19,939 bases of DNA, taken from positions 1 through 19,939 of the forward strand of contig JALUYN010000100.1 of the NCBI GenBank assembly GCA_027012915.1, given 5' to 3'. This DNA is from Cellvibrionaceae bacterium (GTDB lineage Bacteria > Pseudomonadota > Gammaproteobacteria > Pseudomonadales > Cellvibrionaceae). Both the position numbers and the translations under genes were made by a program. This document shows positions 16,187 to 19,939 of the stretch, in pieces; the first letter of the stretch is position 1, and each line of letters opens with the position of its first letter. The notes under the pieces are model-generated. The model saw only the letters and a program-made list of their open reading frames with translations, had not been told where the DNA came from and ran no database searches.

Positions 16187-16215
16187 GTGACATTTTTACG
16201 ATAGTTTTATGACAG
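16187..16215 (-). promoter_or_regulatory. Three-unit PhoB box upstream of the phosphoesterase-acyltransferase operon
   Basis: Minus strand: three 7-bp units CTGTCAT (16215-16209), CTATCGT (16204-16198) and ATGTCAC (16193-16187), each separated by AAAA, give an exact 11-bp period. The Pho-box consensus is CTGTCAT repeated every 11 bp with an A/T-rich 4-bp spacer. Eleven bases further downstream CACAAT (16175-16170) could be the -10, the usual distance in PhoB-activated promoters, which lack a normal -35. The predicted leader is about 40 nt. Confidence 0.8.
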
Positions 16216-16234
16216 CCAGAAAACTGCTGTGAGG

Positions 16235-16732
16235 CTAAGACTTTAACTGCTTCGGTGTTAGATATTCGGCCTGTATAGAACAACCTGCCTCTAATTCAGC
16301 CCAAGTATCAATAAGGGATCGCAACTGAAGATAACCACAGGTAGGGAGATTATCGAGCATATTGGCGGTCAGATAGTTATTGAGATCCGTCATCCCTGGG
16401 TTGTGCCCGACCAGAGTTACTTCATCCAGATCGTCATCCAGACTTCGCAACCAATTCAGAAGATCTTCAGAGCTGAAAGTATAGAGCTCATCGTCGGTTT
16501 TCCAAGTGATGTTCCGCCCGGGAATATTCTGCGAAATCAGCTGAATCGTCTGTTGGGCCCGGCGTGCCGGACTGCAATAGATGTTGTTGAAATTGCAGCC
16601 GGATTGCAGTAACCGCGGAGCCATTATTTCACAGGACTTGATGCCACGCTGTTTCAGAGGCCGGTCGATATCTGCCAGGGCGTAATCGTCCCAACTGGAC
16701 TTGCCATGACGGATCAAATGGATAACTTTCAT
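16235..16732 (-). CDS. sixA: SixA-type phosphohistidine phosphatase
   Basis: About 165 residues of the histidine phosphatase superfamily. The N-terminus MKVIHLIRHGKSSWDD carries the catalytic RHG; further motifs are YCSPARRAQQT (second arginine) and LVGHNPGMTDL (second catalytic histidine). SixA removes phosphate from histidine phosphotransfer proteins (ArcB, and nitrogen-PTS proteins in E. coli). I chose the ATG at 16732 because it places the first beta strand at the N-terminus; the in-frame extension to 16777 is rejected. It follows the sco gene by 75 bp on the same strand and ends 20 bp before the PhoB box, so it may be the distal gene of the oxidase-assembly cluster. Its physiological substrate here is unknown. 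Confidence 0.87.
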   Translation of the reverse strand: MKVIHLIRHGKSSWDDYALADIDRPLKQRGIKSCEIMAPRLLQSGCNFNNIYCSPARRAQQTIQLISQNIPGRNITWKTDDELYTFSSEDLLNWLRSLDDDLDEVTLVGHNPGMTDLNNYLTANMLDNLPTCGYLQLRSLIDTWAELEAGCSIQAEYLTPKQLKS

Positions 16733-16807
16733 AATTTTGCGATACCAACAAAAAGCCACACCAGAGTAACAGGCCAATATTTCAGCTTTATGGACGCTCG
16801 ATTACTG

Positions 16808-17503
16808 TCAGCCGTTAAAGCGTGTTACCAAAGATTGCAGGGTCAGCTTAACGCGCGGGGCATCAAGTGGCGGTTTAATGAAGCCATGATAATGACCACG
16901 GGGATTGATCAACATAATATTGGCACTGTGATCCACAGTATAGTCATCAGCGTGTTCGCCGGTACGCACTTTAACAAACGCCGCACTCAACTGTGTCGCC
17001 AGACGTTTAATCTCCAGAAAATCACCGGTTAGACCAATAAATTCAGGATCAAAATGGGGCATATACTGGCTTAAAGATGCCACATCATCTCGTGCCGGAT
17101 CGACACTCACCATAATCACTTGAACCTGCTCCCGGATATCATCATTGAGTTGATCGTTCACCTGCTTGAGCAGGGCAAGGGTGGTGGGGCAAATGTCGGG
17201 GCAGGAGGCAAATCCAAAAAACACCAAACTCCACTTTCCCTCCAACTGCGCCAATGTAAAGGGCTGCCCCTTGTGATTCACCAGAGAAAAGTCTTTGAAG
17301 ATACGGGGTTGTTCAAACACAAAGGTGCCGTTGGCGCGCAACTCAAGATCGCTTAGTACTCGAGGAGTCGTGATTTTATTGATAAATCCCGCCATTACCG
17401 CCGCAATGAACAGAGCAATAACGGCCAATGTAATGCGGATACCGCGACGCTGCTGATCGCTTTGCGATGAAGCAGTCTCCAATGTGTGTGCCGGTGTTTC
17501 CAT
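16808..17503 (-). CDS. SCO1/SenC/PrrC copper chaperone for cytochrome oxidase
   Basis: A 231-residue membrane-anchored thioredoxin-fold protein that delivers copper to the CuA site of cytochrome c oxidase subunit II. A single N-terminal hydrophobic segment (about residues 22-42) anchors it, with the rest in the periplasm. The copper ligands are present: CPDIC (C101 and C105, inside FASCPDICPTT) and the conserved histidine H192 (TVDHSANIML). The ATG at 17503 lies 9 bp after the cyoE stop, with AGAG as a weak Shine-Dalgarno, suggesting coupled expression. The order ctaA-cyoE-sco is that of the P. aeruginosa aa3 oxidase cluster, so it most likely serves an aa3-type oxidase encoded to the right of the window. 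Confidence 0.95.
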   Translation of the reverse strand: METPAHTLETASSQSDQQRRGIRITLAVIALFIAAVMAGFINKITTPRVLSDLELRANGTFVFEQPRIFKDFSLVNHKGQPFTLAQLEGKWSLVFFGFASCPDICPTTLALLKQVNDQLNDDIREQVQVIMVSVDPARDDVASLSQYMPHFDPEFIGLTGDFLEIKRLATQLSAAFVKVRTGEHADDYTVDHSANIMLINPRGHYHGFIKPPLDAPRVKLTLQSLVTRFNG

Positions 17504-17512
17504 AACAGATCT

Positions 17513-18430
17513 CTATGCCAGTAGTGGATTTATCGGCAGAAGGTAGTGATCCAATAACATAATCACAAACAGTGCCATCAAATAAACGATGGAGTATTTG
17601 AAGGTATCCATTCCTGCGCTCTTGCGCTGCGTGAACAGAAGCACCGCCGCCCAGTATAGGAACCCGACCCCCAAAACCGCAGCGCCCAGCAAATACAACC
17701 AGTTCAACATGCCGGTGGCGTAAGGCAGCAGGCTCACCGCAAACAGAATCACGGTGTAGAGAAAGATATGAATCTTGGTATAACGCTCACCATGGGTCAC
17801 CGGCAGCATAGGAATGTCCGCGTTGGCGTACTCGTCCTTGCGGTGTACCGCCAAAGCCCAGAAATGCGGTGGCGTCCATGCGAATACAATCAACACCAAC
17901 AACAGCCCGTAGCCATTGATTTCACCTGTCACCGCCGTCCAACCCAAAAGTGGTGGCGCGGCACCGGCCAAGCCACCAATAACAATATTCTGAGGTGTCG
18001 CACGCTTTAGAAACAACGTATAGATCACCGCATAACCCAACAGTGATCCCAATGTTAGCCAAGCGGTTACTGCGTTGATGTACAGCAGCAGAATAGCCAT
18101 GCCGGCCAAGCCTAAAGCCACTGAAAACAAAAAAGCGCGAAACGGATCAATGCGCCCAGTGGCAACTGGACGGTTAAAGGTACGCAGCATTTTTTGGTCA
18201 ATCTGGCGATCAACCAGATGATTGATCACTGCCGCAGAGCCTGCGCAGAGAGCAATTCCCAGATTTCCCAGCACAAGTACTTTGAGTGATACCATCGATG
18301 GACTTGCCAACAACATACCTACCACGGAGGTCAGAATCATTAGCGCTACGACCGTGGGCTTACAGAGTTCCAAATAATCGCGCCAGGATGCAGCTTCCAC
18401 ACCGCCCATAGTTGTCAGGTCTTTATGCAT
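17513..18430 (-). CDS. cyoE: Protohaem IX farnesyltransferase (haem O synthase)
   Basis: About 305 residues of a UbiA-superfamily prenyltransferase with roughly nine membrane segments, also called CtaB. It transfers farnesyl to haem B to make haem O. Diagnostic motifs are LCKPTVVALMILT near the N-terminus, the first Asp-rich loop NHLVDRQIDQKM (about residues 71-82), followed by FNRPVATGRI, and the second loop WALAVHRKDEYANADIPMLP. I chose the ATG at 18430 because AGGAG lies 7 bp upstream; a GTG one codon earlier is possible. It sits between ctaA (66 bp upstream) and sco (9 bp downstream). Because ctaA adjoins it, the product haem O is probably converted to haem A, pointing to an aa3 rather than a bo3 oxidase. 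Confidence 0.96.
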   Translation of the reverse strand: MHKDLTTMGGVEAASWRDYLELCKPTVVALMILTSVVGMLLASPSMVSLKVLVLGNLGIALCAGSAAVINHLVDRQIDQKMLRTFNRPVATGRIDPFRAFLFSVALGLAGMAILLLYINAVTAWLTLGSLLGYAVIYTLFLKRATPQNIVIGGLAGAAPPLLGWTAVTGEINGYGLLLVLIVFAWTPPHFWALAVHRKDEYANADIPMLPVTHGERYTKIHIFLYTVILFAVSLLPYATGMLNWLYLLGAAVLGVGFLYWAAVLLFTQRKSAGMDTFKYSIVYLMALFVIMLLDHYLLPINPLLA

Positions 18431-18499
18431 CACATCGCTCCTTTTTATTTTTTTTATTGCTATTGTTTTCTACCTTTATATACAGACTAGTCCAGTTTC

Positions 18500-19582
18500 T
18501 CAGGTTGTGGCCCTGAGATCCCGGTTGCGTATTATTTCGTCTGCCGTAGTATGAAGAGGCAACGTATACCGGATTAATCGGTAGTTTATGGTGACGAGCA
18601 CCAGCAGTAATACGGCACCAATAGCGTTGTGTGCAACAGCTACTGCCAATGGCAAAACCGCTACGATATTCGTAATACCCAAACCAATCTGCAGGACCAA
18701 TACCAACAGCAACACCGATGCCAGTTTTCGCGTTGACACATCACCCAGCGCAAAGAGATATCGAATCAGTATCAGCAGTACCACGCACACAAACAGAGCT
18801 CCCATGCGATGACTCCAATGAATCGCTGTTCGCGACTGATTGTCGAGCACGCCGCCCAGGTAGTTGGGACCAATGGTCTGAGTCAAATCAAAGCCCTGGC
18901 GAAAGTCCAGTTCGGGCAACCACTGACCATGACAAGTAGGAAAATCCGCGCAGGCAAGCGCTGCGTAGTTGGATGTGGTCCATCCCCCCAGAGAGATTTG
19001 CAGCACCACTACTACCAACCCAATCAGAGCCAGCCCTCGCACCCTGCCAAGTACCTTTTGACATCCCTTAAGCGTTACGCGGGAAAGCTGCCAATCGCGA
19101 TGCAGTAACCGCAAAAACAAAAGCCATAACAAACTCAAAGTGGCAAAGCCACCAAGAAGATGCGCCGTCACCACCTGAGGCCATAGCTTCAGTGTTACAG
19201 TCCACATGCCAAACAATCCCTGAACCACCACCAGCAATAAAAGAAACAGGGGCAGCTTCAGAGGTTTTGACGGTTCCCGTCGGCGACGCCAACTGAACAA
19301 CGCAAAACAGAGAATCACGAACCCCAGTGCACTGGCAAAATACCGATGCACCATCTCCGGCCAGGTCTTGCTGGTGTCTACTGGCGATTCAGGAAAGGCT
19401 TGTTCTGCTACTGCAATTTCTTGTGCAGTATCTGGCCACAGCACATGACCATAGCACCCGGGCCAATCCGGGCAGCCGAGTCCCGCGTCCACCAGGCGAG
19501 TAAAGGCTCCCAGAGAAACTACCACCGCTGCCAAGGCAATGGCGCCCAATATGGTTTTAGCGGATCCACTCAGAGGCTGCAT
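18500..19582 (-). CDS. ctaA: Haem A synthase (COX15/CtaA)
   Basis: A 360-residue polytopic membrane protein with about eight transmembrane helices in two similar halves. It oxidises the C8 methyl of haem O to formyl, giving haem A for aa3 oxidase. Conserved features visible are FTRLVDAGLGCPDWPGCYGH, the histidines in MVHRYFAS, TAHLLGG, HWSHRMG and AHNAIG, and cysteine pairs in the periplasmic loops (CPDWPGC and CADFPTC). The ATG at 19582 has a strong GAGGAG Shine-Dalgarno 9 bp upstream and lies 5 bp after the stop of the preceding gene, so it is clearly in an operon. The next gene downstream is cyoE. The protein is of the longer type found in proteobacteria. Confidence 0.95.
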   Translation of the reverse strand: MQPLSGSAKTILGAIALAAVVVSLGAFTRLVDAGLGCPDWPGCYGHVLWPDTAQEIAVAEQAFPESPVDTSKTWPEMVHRYFASALGFVILCFALFSWRRRREPSKPLKLPLFLLLLVVVQGLFGMWTVTLKLWPQVVTAHLLGGFATLSLLWLLFLRLLHRDWQLSRVTLKGCQKVLGRVRGLALIGLVVVVLQISLGGWTTSNYAALACADFPTCHGQWLPELDFRQGFDLTQTIGPNYLGGVLDNQSRTAIHWSHRMGALFVCVVLLILIRYLFALGDVSTRKLASVLLLVLVLQIGLGITNIVAVLPLAVAVAHNAIGAVLLLVLVTINYRLIRYTLPLHTTADEIIRNRDLRATT

Positions 19583-19587
19583 GGTGA

Positions 19588-19939
19588 TTACTCCTCGTAG
19601 GAATACTTGAGTAAACGTTTGATATCGGTCAGCAAATCGGCCCCCTCATGGGTAGGGTCATAAGTCATCATGGCGTACCCCTGTTGATCCACATAGTAAA
19701 TATGGCTGCCATCCAGACGGTGCTGGGCTATAGAAGATTCTGCAAAGATGTTGCGCCATTGAATATCGTCCGTTTGGAAGATTCGCAAACGTGGGTGTTC
19801 CTGTTGCAAATGATGATGAAGAGACTCTGGCAATGCTGCCCCAGTGTTTACCAACCAACGCTCTACCCGCACGGCTTTTTCACCCAGTCGAATATGGACC
19901 TGACGCGAAATATAGAGCTGACGCAGGCATTGGTCATCG
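19588..19939 (-). CDS. Small hypothetical protein of cytochrome oxidase cluster, 5'-truncated
   Basis: The frame is open to the window edge, giving about 116 C-terminal residues starting DDQCLRQLYISRQVHIRLGE. The gene is co-directional with ctaA and ends 5 bp before it. A protein of this kind (PA0111 in P. aeruginosa) lies between SURF1 and ctaA in Pseudomonas oxidase clusters. The visible part, with a cysteine followed by a helix LRQLYISRQVHIRLG, a segment ending RWLV and YYVDQQGYAMMTYDP, resembles the C-terminal half of a thioredoxin/SCO-like fold (a beta hairpin after the helix). No function is established; a role in oxidase assembly is inference from context. ATG/GTG codons near 19872 are internal. 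Confidence 0.75.
   Translation of the reverse strand, partial: DDQCLRQLYISRQVHIRLGEKAVRVERWLVNTGAALPESLHHHLQQEHPRLRIFQTDDIQWRNIFAESSIAQHRLDGSHIYYVDQQGYAMMTYDPTHEGADLLTDIKRLLKYSYEE

Overview
The window is a gene-dense stretch (about 20 kb) of a gammaproteobacterial chromosome, probably a free-living, perhaps marine, relative of Pseudomonas/Cellvibrionales. This rests on recognisable protein families and on gene order. The block znuB-znuC-zur/znuA ... dsbA, cytochrome c4, engB, polA mirrors the order I know from Pseudomonas aeruginosa. The algC-argB pair and the ctaA-cyoE-sco block also match Pseudomonas clusters. No transposase, prophage, CRISPR or tRNA is visible. Species-level identity is inference only.

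Layout. Positions 1-2845 (+): the 3' part of algC (phosphomannomutase/phosphoglucomutase), argB (acetylglutamate kinase) and slmA (nucleoid occlusion factor). Positions 2852-5866: the zinc uptake locus, with zur-znuC-znuB on the minus strand as an overlapping operon diverging from znuA; one Zur-box palindrome with a perfect TATAAT lies between them. Positions 5863-7590 (-): a soluble GGEEF diguanylate cyclase. Positions 7671-9165 (-): dsbA and a dihaem cytochrome c4, each followed by a strong intrinsic terminator; dsbA has a sigma-E/AlgU-type promoter. Positions 9341-9970 (+): engB, with a TTG start. Positions 9971-10712: a 742-bp gap that is far from empty. It holds two paralogous minus-strand small-RNA genes, each with a GAACTT-N16-TCnTAA promoter and an intrinsic terminator, separated by two copies of a 45-bp palindromic repeat. 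This is the slot between engB and polA where Pseudomonas encodes the sRNA ErsA and enterics encode Spot 42. Positions 10713-13445 (+): polA with all three activities intact. Positions 13520-16125 (-): a metallophosphoesterase (PlcP-like) followed by an OlsF-like bifunctional acyltransferase, preceded by a three-unit PhoB box. Positions 16235-19939 (-): sixA, sco/senC, cyoE, ctaA and a partial small hypothetical gene, the assembly end of an aa3 cytochrome oxidase cluster.

How it works together. Three regulatory themes can be read from the DNA: zinc limitation (Zur), phosphate limitation (PhoB driving a lipid-remodelling pair), and envelope stress (sigma-E/AlgU driving dsbA and two sRNAs). The two results most worth pursuing are the duplicated ErsA-position sRNA genes and the PhoB-box plcP-olsF operon, which would replace phospholipids with phosphorus-free ornithine lipids under phosphate starvation.
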